DNA of 64,000 nucleotides from Lysinibacillus mangiferihumi (lineage in GTDB: Bacteria; Bacillota; Bacilli; Bacillales_A; Planococcaceae): positions 1-64,000 of the forward strand of contig NZ_PYWM01000002.1 in assembly GCF_003049665.1 (NCBI RefSeq), in the 5' to 3' direction. Within the stretch, counting starts at the first letter, position 1. Every line of letters begins with the position of its first letter. The notes beneath the pieces were generated by a model. That model was given only the letters and a program-made list of their open reading frames with translations, was not told the DNA's origin and searched no databases. The position numbers and the translations under genes are program-made. This document shows positions 25,035 to 34,890 of the stretch, piece by piece.

Positions 25035-27713
25035 TTATTGTTCACTATCATTCTCTTGGTTTGGCACTACGGGGTCAGTTGGTGTTACAGGAGGTTGGCT
25101 ACCAGCATCGTTGCCATTGTTGCCAGTACCATTGCCAGTATTTCCATTGTTACCGTTATTGCCGTTATTACCACCGTTGTTATTGCCATTATTGCCGTTA
25201 TTGCCATTGCCGTTATTGTTGCCATTGTCCTCACCATTGCCTTGATCAGGCGGTGTAGGTTGTTCTATATCCGGATTATCTGGATCTTCTGTTCCTAAAT
25301 CCTCATCAGGCATGCTCGAAATCTCGAAAGATGTCGTTCCTGGTTCACTGCGTGTACCATCTACAATCGCTACGACAGAAATCGTGTAATTCCCATCTTC
25401 TAATGTGTTGCTAACAGTTAAATCTTTTTTGTCAGTAGTTCCAAGCACTACTGTTTCGCCACCTTCGCGTGTAGCAGATACTTCAAAAGTAGTAGCCATT
25501 GGTTCATCTGTTTCTGGGTCAAGAATAGCATCATGTTCCCAGCCAATATTAATAGATTGACCTGCTAAATCTAAACTTGCACTTACATTGTAAGGTGTAG
25601 AAAGTTCAGGTGCTTCATACTCATTTGAAACCTCTGTAGGTTCTGTACCACGAACAAATAGTTCTGTTTGGCGCAATTCACTTGGTGTATAATCACTAGC
25701 TAGTTTCAGTGGGCTAGAGCCTACTTCAATCGTCGCTTCTACAACCGAGCTTGGTTTTTTGAAACGTGCAGTTTCAATGTTCGCAGAAAGGTCTTTCATA
25801 ATATTTTTAAATAAATGTTGTGGTAAACGGCGTTCATCCCATGTTGTGATTGGATCTGAACGTTTTTCGTATCCACTCCAAATAGCGATTGAATAATTAG
25901 TAGTGTAACCAGCGAACCATGAATCTGGCACACTTGTATCTGGTAAATTATATTTATTAAACTCATCTTTTGAATAGTTGGTTGTACCTGTTTTACCAGC
26001 AATATCTAAGCCTGAAACATTTGCGGCCGTACCTGATGCATCTGGTTTATTGCTGACTACATCACGTAACATATCTGTGACCATATAAGCCGTGTAATCT
26101 TCCATGGCAACAGTTGGTTTTGGTGTATAATCTTTCGATGATTTGCCGTCTCGATAAACAATTTTTGTAATTGAATAAGGATCAGTGTATACACCGTTAT
26201 TCCCAAATGCCGCATAAGATGCTGCCATTTGAATAGGGGACATTGTAATGTCACCACCGCCAATTGCATCTGTCTCGTAAGCATTTTCTGCTTCAATTCC
26301 TAAGCGGCCGATAAATTCTTTCGCTTTGTCAGCGCCAACTTCTTTAAACGTTTTAACAGCTGGTACATTTCGAGAAGCATATAACGCTTTACGTACTGTC
26401 ATAGCACCTAAATATTTCCCATCCCAGTTTGTAATCGTTTGGTTTGTATCTGTATATTTCATTGGATCATCGACAAGTGTTTTACCTGTTGACCATTTTA
26501 AATATTCAATTGCTGGACCGTAATCGAGTAATGGCTTCATTGTTGACCCAGGGTGGTTAATCTTTAAGTCATCTGCATAGTTAAATGTACGGTTGCCGTA
26601 ATTTCGTCCACCGCCGACTGCTTGAATTTGACCAGTTTTTGTATCAACAACAGCAACGCCTGATTCAATTTTCTCTGTTGGGAAATTGCTATCGTCGTTC
26701 ATGATGTTTTCTACAATTTGCTGTGCATTCGGATCAAGTGTTGTGTAAACTTTAATACCTTCAGCCATAGCAGAACCATCGCCATTTTTCTCTAGTTCAT
26801 TAATGACGATATCTAGGAAGGCATCGTATTTAGAACCAGCAAATGATTGGCGTGTAGCGTCGTCTGAAAGACCTGCTTGCACATCAACTTTTTTCGCTTC
26901 TTCCATTTCAGCTTTTGTAATTTTTCCATGCTGGTACATTAAGCCCAAAACTGTATTTCGGCGTTTCTCTGCCAGCTCTGGATTTTTTAATGGATTGTAA
27001 GCGTTTGGACGTTGAACTAAGCCAGCAAGTAGCGCTTCTTCATCCAATGATAAATCTTTTAACTCTTTACCATAGAAGTATTGAGCTGCTGTCCCAAAGC
27101 CGTAAATACGGCCGGACATCAACATTTTATTGAAGTACATTTCAAATATTTCTTCTTTTGAATATTTGCGTTCAAGTTGAAAAGCAAGCCATGCTTCTTG
27201 TGCTTTACGTTTTAATTTTTTCTCATTTTGTAAAAATGAATTTTTGACAACTTGCTGTGTTAATGTTGAAGCCCCTTGTGCCCCAAAACCATCACGGAAG
27301 TTGGCAAGTATTGCACCACCAAGACGATAAAAGTCCATACCATGATGTTTAAAAAAGCGAACATCTTCTGTTGCGAGAATGGCGTTAATCATATCTTCGG
27401 GAATGTCTTCGTATTTTACGTATTTTCGATTTTCCGCACCGATTGTGGCGAAAATTTCACCGTTTTTATCATAAAATTCAGAGGAAACGGGGTCCTTCAA
27501 TAAATCTTCATCAAGTTCAGGAGCGGTACTTGCATAATAGGCAAATACACCTGCCCCGCCGACTAAGCCAACAATCCCTATAATAAGTATTGTTAGAACA
27601 ATACGCTTCAACCAAACCTTAGTCGAAGATTTCGTTGCTTTCGGCGCTTTCTTTTTATTTTTTTGAGCGAGAGCTTTTTGATGCTCCCCGCGTGTTTGAC
27701 GACGTTCACTCAT
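25035..27713 (-). CDS. ponA: Penicillin-binding protein 1A/1B (class A, bifunctional)
   Basis: An 892-residue bifunctional peptidoglycan synthase. A basic cytoplasmic N-terminus is followed by a membrane anchor (about 37-60), a GT51 glycosyltransferase (catalytic Glu in TEDVRFFKHHG; GASTLTQQVVKN) and a transpeptidase with active-site Ser in STMK, SRN and KTGTTN. A fibronectin type III-like domain comes next (about 725-810), then a very repetitive Asn/Gly tail (about 835-870) ending PVVPNQENDSEQ. The tail is longer and more Asn-Gly rich than I would expect. The start overlaps the stop of recU by four bases, the normal Bacillus arrangement. Confidence 0.95.
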   Translation of the reverse strand: MSERRQTRGEHQKALAQKNKKKAPKATKSSTKVWLKRIVLTILIIGIVGLVGGAGVFAYYASTAPELDEDLLKDPVSSEFYDKNGEIFATIGAENRKYVKYEDIPEDMINAILATEDVRFFKHHGMDFYRLGGAILANFRDGFGAQGASTLTQQVVKNSFLQNEKKLKRKAQEAWLAFQLERKYSKEEIFEMYFNKMLMSGRIYGFGTAAQYFYGKELKDLSLDEEALLAGLVQRPNAYNPLKNPELAEKRRNTVLGLMYQHGKITKAEMEEAKKVDVQAGLSDDATRQSFAGSKYDAFLDIVINELEKNGDGSAMAEGIKVYTTLDPNAQQIVENIMNDDSNFPTEKIESGVAVVDTKTGQIQAVGGGRNYGNRTFNYADDLKINHPGSTMKPLLDYGPAIEYLKWSTGKTLVDDPMKYTDTNQTITNWDGKYLGAMTVRKALYASRNVPAVKTFKEVGADKAKEFIGRLGIEAENAYETDAIGGGDITMSPIQMAASYAAFGNNGVYTDPYSITKIVYRDGKSSKDYTPKPTVAMEDYTAYMVTDMLRDVVSNKPDASGTAANVSGLDIAGKTGTTNYSKDEFNKYNLPDTSVPDSWFAGYTTNYSIAIWSGYEKRSDPITTWDERRLPQHLFKNIMKDLSANIETARFKKPSSVVEATIEVGSSPLKLASDYTPSELRQTELFVRGTEPTEVSNEYEAPELSTPYNVSASLDLAGQSINIGWEHDAILDPETDEPMATTFEVSATREGGETVVLGTTDKKDLTVSNTLEDGNYTISVVAIVDGTRSEPGTTSFEISSMPDEDLGTEDPDNPDIEQPTPPDQGNGEDNGNNNGNGNNGNNGNNNGGNNGNNGNNGNTGNGTGNNGNDAGSQPPVTPTDPVVPNQENDSEQ

Positions 27714-28360
27714 TTTTTTATCTCCTCACTTTCAGAGCCATGACTTGTTGCTTCAATAAACTGCTGGAGAACAGGCAAATAATCGATACGTGGATAATAG
27801 CTTGTTGGAATTTCATAAGCTTCCTTTTCAATGGTTGAAAAGGGAATCGATTTACGTTCACCATTGTTCATTGCATGCCAGGCCTTTTGTAAAACTTCGT
27901 ATGGCACTAAAAAATAACGCTCAAAAGCTGAAAAACGAACGATAATAAATGCCACACCATTTTGTTCCTTCACTTGCTGCATATGTTTCATTTGATGTGT
28001 GTGTATATTTTTTAGTGGAAAGCTCGTCTTCGAGGCGGTCTCCTTTGCATCAAAATCAATATAGTGCCCATTCCAAACACCATTGTAGTCAGTTGTAGAG
28101 GGCGTTCGGAAATAAGCTTCACGAATAACGGCAGCACTTCGTGATGGATACTCTACTTTGACGATTTGTACGGGAACAGGTTTCTTATGAATAATAGCAA
28201 GTCGCCTTTCTAAATAATAGTCGTTTGCTTCATTAATTTCATCCTCAAGCGTCTTCCCTCGATTACTATAGGAGAAATCCTTCTTTCTCCCCTTTTTTTG
28301 TGTTTTTTGAATAGCTTGTGCAGGGGTATAGATTTTCCCATTTGGATAACGAATTGTCAC
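27710..28360 (-). CDS. recU: Holliday junction resolvase RecU
   Basis: A 216-residue structure-specific nuclease that cleaves Holliday junctions in recombination and chromosome segregation. Family features: the N-terminal YPNGKIY and NRGKTLEDEINEANDYYL (catalytic Glu), PVPVQIVKVEYPSR, TDYNGVWNGHYIDFDAKET (the acidic D..E.K nuclease residues) and FPLKNIHTHQMKHM. The GTG start at 28360 follows a GAGGGTGAG site. It is co-transcribed with ponA (4-base overlap), which is conserved in Bacillus. Confidence 0.95.
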   Translation of the reverse strand: MTIRYPNGKIYTPAQAIQKTQKKGRKKDFSYSNRGKTLEDEINEANDYYLERRLAIIHKKPVPVQIVKVEYPSRSAAVIREAYFRTPSTTDYNGVWNGHYIDFDAKETASKTSFPLKNIHTHQMKHMQQVKEQNGVAFIIVRFSAFERYFLVPYEVLQKAWHAMNNGERKSIPFSTIEKEAYEIPTSYYPRIDYLPVLQQFIEATSHGSESEEIKK

Positions 28361-28745
28361 TTAGCTCACCCTCTATAATACTGCTATTATACACAATAGT
28401 TTACCATGATTTTTGTAGAACTTCACCACAGTCAGCACATTGCTCTAAAGTTAGATGACAATTGCTAATTCATAGCATAATTCGCTGTTTAAAGTAGAAA
28501 ATTCGTCAAGTAAACAACTGCATTCGTCATAGAAATTGCCATATTAATGCTTTCATTTATTGCTAGATTCGTATAGAGATAGAGTCTTTTATCAGCCTAT
28601 TTACCAATGCTGCTCATGGGTAGCATTTATTAAAAATTTATCGAAATACTTCTTCTTTCAGCTAACTTACGCTTTTTTTGTCACGCATGAAGGTTATTTT
28701 ATACATGCGAGGAATACATAAGTAAAGATAAAAGGAGGCGTTGTA
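28361..28745. other. 385-bp divergent intergenic region
   Basis: Promoter space for recU-ponA (minus) and the small genes to the right. No gene or structured RNA was recognised. Confidence 0.4.
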
Positions 28746-28940
28746 TTGAACAAATTAGGACAATTAGTTGCGCAGTTGGATCTGGTCAATCAATTACTTA
28801 TCACGAGGGTGTCATTAGAAAATAATGCACATAGCCTGCAATTTTTTATGCAGCTCAAATCTGTTAGCCAGAAAGTAAGCTTAGCAGAAAAGAACTGGCA
28901 AGTAAAGAATGCTTGTTCGCCTATTAGTAGTGAAAAATGA
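28746..28940 (+). CDS. Small protein of unknown function (64 residues)
   Basis: Starts at TTG behind an excellent AAAGGAGG. It encodes a leucine-rich N-terminal helix (NKLGQLVAQLDLVNQLLITRV) and a charged helical second half. It is cytoplasmic and probably helical or coiled. In B. subtilis this spot between recU and yppE carries several tiny genes, but I see no match to YppF or its neighbours. The strong ribosome site is the main argument that it is real. Confidence 0.5.
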   Translation: MNKLGQLVAQLDLVNQLLITRVSLENNAHSLQFFMQLKSVSQKVSLAEKNWQVKNACSPISSEK

Positions 28941-29194
28941 TAGACTTTGGTACACTAACCTCATACCTATAAAAATGATTCATTAGATGCAATCGTTTAA
29001 TGCTTTTAGCGAGTGTTATGAATGACGAAGAGACGCTTTCAGGTAGTTTGAAGTAGTATGTCGTAAAGATAAGAGTAAGGCATATGAACCTGAACTTTTG
29101 TTTTATCAACATTTGACACAGTGTATTATTGGTTGTGAACGATAATCACACAATCATTAGCTAAAGGTACAATGAAAGAGATGAGGTGCGAAAA

Positions 29195-29578
29195 TTGTTA
29201 TTAATACAGCAAACTTCCATATTAATAGATGAATGTGAAAAATGTGTTGCACGCTTTTGGCAAATGCGCGAGGAGGATCGGACGCCAGATTTTTTTGCAG
29301 AGGTCAAGCCGCATGTGGATGTCATCCATCAACTGCTGAACGAGTGGCAGCAAGAGGCAACTGCTTGGATTCAAAAAAACAGACCGAAATATATGCATAT
29401 AGGACAAATTGCTTCAGCGGTTGAATCGATGGAGCAATTTGTTGTGCAATCTTTTTATAAAGAAACAAGTAAAAAACGCTTTTTAGATGCAACGCATTCT
29501 ACTTCCTATACGTTAAATAATTTTTATCGCTTAGTGAAGGAGGCGCAATATAATGTTATCGAAAAAACGGACAATTAG
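29195..29578 (+). CDS. yppE: YppE family (DUF1798) protein
   Basis: A 127-residue all-helical protein of the YppE/DUF1798 family (four-helix bundle, function unknown). The family-specific block RPKYMHIGQI followed by FVVQSFYKETSKKRF is clear, and an acidic FFAEVKPHVDVIHQLLNEW precedes it. The TTG at 29195 with GAGGTG six bases upstream is preferred over GTG 29186, which lies within that site. Its 3' end overlaps the start of mrfA by 26 bases, so the two are coupled; YppE could therefore relate to DNA repair, but that is only positional evidence. Confidence 0.8.
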   Translation: MLLIQQTSILIDECEKCVARFWQMREEDRTPDFFAEVKPHVDVIHQLLNEWQQEATAWIQKNRPKYMHIGQIASAVESMEQFVVQSFYKETSKKRFLDATHSTSYTLNNFYRLVKEAQYNVIEKTDN

Positions 29579-31820
29579 TGAATTGTTAAATGAATGGCGC
29601 TATGATGACGAATTAAAAGAACGAATCATTCATTGGCACACTTTAGAAGGCCGCGATGCGAAGCACGCGCCTTTCCCAGAGAATTTACACCCTGCGCTTG
29701 TTAAAGCATTACATGCCCGAGGAATTACACAATTGTATACACATCAACGGGAAGCTTTTGATTTGGCGGCGAGTCACAAATCCTTTACTGCCGTAACACC
29801 GACAGCATCAGGGAAATCTTACTGCTATCATTTACCTGTATTACAAAAAATTTTAGAAGACCGCAATGCACGGGCAATTTATCTATTTCCAACGAAAGCG
29901 TTAGCACAGGATCAAAAAAATGATTTAAATGAACTGATTGAACAGAGTGGAGAGGACATATTAAGTTATACGTATGACGGTGATACGGCTCCTGGTATTC
30001 GGCAAAAGGTGCGGAAGGCAGGGCATATTGTGATGACCAATCCAGATATGTTGCATTCAGGTATACTACCGCATCATACGAAGTGGGTATCACTCTTTGA
30101 AAATTTAAAGTATATCGTTATTGATGAATTACATACATATAAAGGTGTATTTGGTTCACATGTGGCACATGTAATTCGCAGATTGAAACGTATTTGTGAA
30201 TTTTATGGTAGTAAACCTGTTTTTATTTGTACGTCAGCAACGATAAAAAACCCAAAAGAATTAGCTGAAAATTTAACAAATGATACCCACGCTTTAATTG
30301 CTGATTCAGGTGCTCCAGTTGGTAAAAAAACATTCCTTTTTTACAATCCTCCGATTATCCATAAAACATTTGGCGTTCGGCGTAGTGCGGTTTTAGAGGT
30401 AAGTGATCTTGCCAAAAGACTTTATATAGCTGGCATTCAAACGATTATTTTTGCTAAAAGTCGAGTGCGTGTTGAAATGATTGTTACTTATTTGAAAGAA
30501 CTGACGCGCAATAAGCTACAAGACGAATCTGTGCGTGGCTATCGAGGAGGCTATTTACCGTCAGAGCGACGTGTGATAGAACGTGGGCTTCGTGATGGTA
30601 CAATTCAAACCGTTGTTAGTACGAATGCGCTGGAGCTAGGGGTGGATATTGGTCAATTACAGGCATGTATTATGACGGGCTACCCGGGAAATATCGCAAG
30701 TGCATGGCAACAAGCGGGCCGTGCTGGTCGACGTCAAGACGAGGCGCTTATAATTTATGTTGCACAGTCTACTGCACTAGATCAATATGTGGTAGATCAC
30801 CCACTATTTTTACTAGGGAGTGACCCCGAGGAGGTACGTATATATCCTGAAAATATGTTAATTTTAATGGATCATCTTAAATGTGCGGCGTTTGAGTTGC
30901 CTTTCACAACAAGCGATATGTACGGAGAATATGACATACAAGAACTGCTCGACTATTTAGCAGAAGAAGGTGTTATTTTTAAAACGAGTGAAAAATGGCA
31001 TTGGATGAGTGATCGTTTTCCTGCACATGATATAAGCCTCCGTTCAGCATCTCAAGAAAATGTAGTAATTATTGATATGACAGTACCTGCACGTACGAAA
31101 GTCATTGGGGAGATGGATCGCCATAGTGCTATGACATTACTACACGAAGAAGCAATCTATTTGCATCAGGGCATTCAATATCAAGTAGAAAAACTCGATT
31201 GGGAAGAAAAAAAAGCTTTTGTGCGAGAAGTAGATGTTGATTATTACACAGACGCGAATTTAGCAGTAGAGATGAAAGTACTTGAAGAAGATCGAAGTCG
31301 CAACTACCAAGGTGGGACTATTAGCTTTGGTGATGTAGGATTAGTCGCACAAGCTACCATCTTTAAGAAAATAAGCTTGAATGATAAACAAGATAATATT
31401 GGCTCGGGTCCAATCCATCTACCACCAGATGAAATGCATACAAGCTCGTCATGGTTGTCCTTTAGCAATACACTACAATGGTCAGAAGCAGAATTAACAG
31501 AGGCGATGACAGGTGCAGCCTATGCGATGAATGCTTTTATCCCGCTATTCATACAATGTGACTCCAGTGATGTAGCAGTAGTACCACAGGTAAAGGCTAC
31601 ACATAATAATCTGCCAACGTTTTTTGTGTACGACAAGTATCCAGGCGGAATTGGTTTAAGTGAAAAAGTGTATGATTTATGGGAAGACTTATTGACCAAG
31701 ACAATGAATCATGTCGTAAACTGCCCTTGTGAATCGGGCTGTCCATCATGTATTGGGCCTCAAAATTCTTTAGTAAACATGAAACGGAAAGTTAAAGAGT
31801 TACTGCAAATTTTATATTAA
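29553..31820 (+). CDS. mrfA: DEAD/DEAH-box DNA repair helicase MrfA (YprA)
   Basis: A 755-residue superfamily 2 helicase. Walker A TPTASGKS (about residues 83-90), DELH box in VIDELHTY, TSAT motif III, and in the second RecA domain VSTNALELGVDIG and QQAGRAGRRQ. The C-terminal DUF1998/MZB domain carries four cysteines (CPCESGCPSC) for zinc. YprA of B. subtilis, renamed MrfA, works with MrfB in a UvrA-independent mitomycin C repair path. In B. subtilis mrfB is adjacent; here the two are separated by a 3.6 kb accessory segment. A strong terminator follows. Confidence 0.92.
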   Translation: MLSKKRTISELLNEWRYDDELKERIIHWHTLEGRDAKHAPFPENLHPALVKALHARGITQLYTHQREAFDLAASHKSFTAVTPTASGKSYCYHLPVLQKILEDRNARAIYLFPTKALAQDQKNDLNELIEQSGEDILSYTYDGDTAPGIRQKVRKAGHIVMTNPDMLHSGILPHHTKWVSLFENLKYIVIDELHTYKGVFGSHVAHVIRRLKRICEFYGSKPVFICTSATIKNPKELAENLTNDTHALIADSGAPVGKKTFLFYNPPIIHKTFGVRRSAVLEVSDLAKRLYIAGIQTIIFAKSRVRVEMIVTYLKELTRNKLQDESVRGYRGGYLPSERRVIERGLRDGTIQTVVSTNALELGVDIGQLQACIMTGYPGNIASAWQQAGRAGRRQDEALIIYVAQSTALDQYVVDHPLFLLGSDPEEVRIYPENMLILMDHLKCAAFELPFTTSDMYGEYDIQELLDYLAEEGVIFKTSEKWHWMSDRFPAHDISLRSASQENVVIIDMTVPARTKVIGEMDRHSAMTLLHEEAIYLHQGIQYQVEKLDWEEKKAFVREVDVDYYTDANLAVEMKVLEEDRSRNYQGGTISFGDVGLVAQATIFKKISLNDKQDNIGSGPIHLPPDEMHTSSSWLSFSNTLQWSEAELTEAMTGAAYAMNAFIPLFIQCDSSDVAVVPQVKATHNNLPTFFVYDKYPGGIGLSEKVYDLWEDLLTKTMNHVVNCPCESGCPSCIGPQNSLVNMKRKVKELLQILY

Positions 31821-31830
31821 TATACACAAA

Positions 31831-31878
31831 AAGGGGGGTTGGGGTGTACTATACATCCCGAACCCCCTCTTCTTTTGT
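31831..31878 (+). terminator. Terminator of mrfA
   Basis: GGGGG-TTGGG-GTGTA / TACAT-CCCGAA-CCCCC stem, G+C-rich, followed by TCTTCTTTT. Confidence 0.8.
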
Positions 31879-31894
31879 TAGTTGTATTTTGCTA

Positions 31895-32110
31895 TTAATG
31901 CATGTCAATTTTCAAACTTATTGGAATGGTGCCATAAATACTTTTGACATGCATTGTAACATTCTTTAGTTTATTAATATTGTTTCTTGAATTATTCCAT
32001 CCGTCGATTGTCTTAGTAAGTTGGTGTTGGTAGTGTTATTCCTTGAGGTAAAGTCCATGAAGGATTAGTCTTTCATCTTCAACATCGAGGGTTGCTGTAG
32101 GGAACAGCAT
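31895..32110 (-). pseudogene. Decayed reading frame on the minus strand
   Basis: The minus strand holds broken frames, one with a start-like MLFPTATLDVEDERL run ending in a stop, another ending VKSIYGTIPISLKIDMH before TAA at 31895. They look like the C-terminal third of a protein damaged by frameshifts. The family is not recognised. Confidence 0.3.
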
Positions 32111-32453
32111 TTTAATTATTGTTTCATTTTAATATCCCAGCACTTAAAAAGCTAACTACGGAATTATCATTCAACTTGTTTACGTTAAGAAGTGGAATCT
32201 TATTCTTTTCATGTTCAAGAGCCTTTTATATCTCTGTTAGCTCCTTAACTAACTTTACTTTGTACCTGGTTGAAGAAATAAATGAAGCTTAATTGTTTAA
32301 TATCTTACATAATGAATTTAGTTGGTATATATTGAAATTTATTGCTCAAATTGTTACTTTAAATACAGTGTTGTAAAGAGGAGTGTATAAGTGTAATTAA
32401 AAACGTAGTGACTAAGAAAATAAATTATTAAAATACTTAGGAGATGTTGAAGA

Positions 32454-34490
32454 TTGAAAGAAATTATGAACATGACAAAAGAAGTTTATAATAATGCTAA
32501 TGATAGATATCCTGAATTTCTGAAAAATTTAAAATGTTATTTTGAAAAAGCGATTAGTGGTAATAAAAATTTATTTAGAACGAATGTTTGTGATTTATTT
32601 AATCTGTACTTAGATAATCTACCAGTTGAAGCTAGAAATCACTATAATTGTAGTTCTTGCAAGCATTTCATTGAGCGATTCGGTGGTCTTGTAACTATTG
32701 ATGAAAATGGAATAATCGCTTCGGCTATTTGGGATGAAGATATCACCCCTCCATTTTTTAAAGCTGCTGTTTCAGCAATAAAGTCTGAAGTGTTAAATTC
32801 GAAAGTTATTGGCGTGTTTATTCCAAGTTCCATTGTATTAGGTCGCCCTCGTACTGGAGAGTGGAATCACTTATCTGTTGAAGTTCATAGTGAAATGGTG
32901 AACAGCTCAAGATTAAAAACGGCGGGGCAAGTAATGGCTGAGAAGTTGGAAGAATTCAAAATGCTAACTAACACATTACTTGATTATTCTTTTGATACAG
33001 CTAAGCAAGCAGTATTACTTTTACAATCAGAAACACTATACCGCTCGGATAGGGTATTAGGTATTGCAGAGTGGTTTGAATCTTTACATGAAAAACAAAA
33101 CCGTACTGTTAATAATAATCAGAAAACTAATATTGTCTGGTTAGCTGTTGCATCAGCTCCTGCTGGATTTTGTCACATAAGAAGCTCTATGATAGGCACG
33201 TTATTAGATGATATTGCTTCAGGAATGCCAGTTGAATCTGTTGTTCGACGTTTTGCTGAAAAAATGAACCCAGCGAACTACATGCGCTCACAATCTGCTC
33301 CAACTCAAAATGCCATTTTAGAAGCAGAAAAAATTGTTGAAAAATTAGGGTTAACTAATGCATTACAAAGACGATATGCTACATATGAAGAAATCCCATT
33401 TTATTTATGGGAGAATCATTCTGAAACTAAAGTTGTCGAACCGAAAAAAGGTGTTTTTTCAAGTATTTTGCCTAAAGGAAAAACCACATCTAGAGTTTCT
33501 CTTCCGAATACCGTGATGACGTGGGACAAATTCAAACGAACAATACTACCTTCAGCTGAAATTATTGAAGTATTAATAGATAATCCTAGTCGTTTAATGG
33601 CGTTAGTCACTGCTTCCGATGAAACAGCACCAAACATTTTACAATGGAGTAATCCATTTAGCTGGTATTATCACGGAGGAATAGATGGTGAAATTAAAAG
33701 AAGAGTAGAAAATGCTGGCGGAAGATATGAGAATAATGAGATACGAGCATCTTTAATATGGGAAGGGTACACGGACTTAGATTTACATTGCGTAACACCA
33801 CATGGGGAACACATCTACTATGGAGATAAAAGTGACAAATTTGGTGGATGGCTAGACATTGATATGAATGGTGGAGGTCATAGAGACAGTTCTCCTGTAG
33901 AAAATATCAGATGGAGTGAAAATGCCCCAGTGGGACACTATAGATTTTATGTTCACAACTATTGTGAAAGAGGGAAAGGAAGCACCCCTTTCAAAGTTGA
34001 ACTAGAAGTAAATGGGAAAACATACTCGTTTATCGGAGTTGCTGGTGGAGAAGGTTATGTAACGGATGTATTTGAGTTTAATTATGCAAAAGGTCAACAG
34101 CCGAATATCAGTAATAATTCATATTCTAGTGATGATTCATGGAGCGTTCAATTAAATAATTTTATAAGGGTAAATGGTATTACAACATCACCAAATTTAT
34201 GGGATGAAGTACAAGTACCTCATTCAGGAAGTCATATTTTCTTCATTCTGGATGGAGTAAAGGACGCTTCAGAAGGAAAAGGCAGAGGATTTTTCAATGA
34301 GACGCTTAAATCTGAACTAAGACAAATTAGAAAAACATTAGAAGCCTACACTGCTACTACAGCAATTGAAGGTGCTGATAATGCAACTGCATGTGGAGTG
34401 GGGTATTCCAAAGATATTGATTGGAATCTAACTGTTAAAGTGACGGCGAATAATTCTACAAGAATCATTAAGATTGATAGATGGGATTAA
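32454..34490 (+). CDS. Large accessory protein with C-terminal YfaP/DUF2135-like domain
   Basis: A 678-residue cytoplasmic protein (no signal peptide or membrane segment) that I cannot assign to a characterised family. The N-terminal region carries a Cys pair (CSSCKHFIERFGG) and a strand-rich IDENGIIASAIWD. The middle (about 150-420) is helical. Around 435-550 the segment SLIWEGYTDLDLHCVTPHGEHIYYG, GGWLDIDMNGG, APVGHYRFYVHNYCERG and FKVELEVNGKTYSF resembles the beta-sandwich YfaP/DUF2135 domain. A final ~110-residue domain follows (HSGSHIFFILDGVKD..GFFNETLKSEL). Start TTG 32454 has GGAGATG upstream; an in-frame ATG lies 9 bases later. It is AT-rich and has no partner genes, and it interrupts the mrfA-mrfB block, indicating acquisition by transfer. 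Such proteins also occur in phages, so a phage or defence role is possible but unproven. Confidence 0.65.
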   Translation: MKEIMNMTKEVYNNANDRYPEFLKNLKCYFEKAISGNKNLFRTNVCDLFNLYLDNLPVEARNHYNCSSCKHFIERFGGLVTIDENGIIASAIWDEDITPPFFKAAVSAIKSEVLNSKVIGVFIPSSIVLGRPRTGEWNHLSVEVHSEMVNSSRLKTAGQVMAEKLEEFKMLTNTLLDYSFDTAKQAVLLLQSETLYRSDRVLGIAEWFESLHEKQNRTVNNNQKTNIVWLAVASAPAGFCHIRSSMIGTLLDDIASGMPVESVVRRFAEKMNPANYMRSQSAPTQNAILEAEKIVEKLGLTNALQRRYATYEEIPFYLWENHSETKVVEPKKGVFSSILPKGKTTSRVSLPNTVMTWDKFKRTILPSAEIIEVLIDNPSRLMALVTASDETAPNILQWSNPFSWYYHGGIDGEIKRRVENAGGRYENNEIRASLIWEGYTDLDLHCVTPHGEHIYYGDKSDKFGGWLDIDMNGGGHRDSSPVENIRWSENAPVGHYRFYVHNYCERGKGSTPFKVELEVNGKTYSFIGVAGGEGYVTDVFEFNYAKGQQPNISNNSYSSDDSWSVQLNNFIRVNGITTSPNLWDEVQVPHSGSHIFFILDGVKDASEGKGRGFFNETLKSELRQIRKTLEAYTATTAIEGADNATACGVGYSKDIDWNLTVKVTANNSTRIIKIDRWD

Positions 34491-34612
34491 TAGGGGGGAG
34501 AAAAATCTTCCGTTCTCAATTATCAGATCTAGGTCCACAAGAATCATTCATTCATTCGAAAAGTAAAGTTACCAAACTGCTCAATTTCTAAGCAGAAATT
34601 ATTAGTTTATAA

Positions 34613-34665
34613 AATAACACACGCTACAAAGGAGAATGGAATTCTTTGTAGCGTGTATTTTTATA
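34613..34665 (+). terminator. Terminator of the accessory gene
   Basis: 13-bp perfect stem ACACGCTACAAAG / CTTTGTAGCGTGT followed by ATTTTTAT. Confidence 0.85.
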
Positions 34666-34723
34666 TTGTTAATAGATGCTAGCATAAATAATCCTTGTAG
34701 TTTTACAATTTTAACAATTATAA

Positions 34724-34840
34724 AAAAATGAGCATGAATCTGAAGGAATTGCATTAGGGGATGATGGCTATTTTAAACCGAATGATCCTCTGACACGGGC
34801 ACAATTTGGTGCATTGATGTACCGAGCAATGAATCGCTAA
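34724..34840 (+). pseudogene. C-terminal remnant of an S-layer homology (SLH) domain protein
   Basis: A 38-codon frame without a start encodes GYFKPNDPLTRAQFGALMYR, the unmistakable SLH signature, and ends AMNR before TAA. Only the tail of one SLH repeat survives, with a stop just upstream (34721-34723). A terminator follows directly, so this is the true 3' end of a lost surface-protein gene. Confidence 0.75.
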
Positions 34841-34844
34841 TCGA

Positions 34845-34890
34845 AAAAGCACATCTTCTCTCTTTTACATAAGTGAAAAGATGTGCTTTA
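34845..34890 (+). terminator. Terminator of the lost SLH gene
   Basis: AAAGCACATCTT / AAGATGTGCTTT 12-bp stem with 19-base loop. Confidence 0.7.

Noticed and set aside
25060..25260. Strongly repetitive DNA resembling a tandem repeat or array
   Set aside because: It is the coding sequence of the Asn/Gly-rich C-terminal tail of PBP1A; the frame is intact and there are no spacer-like units.
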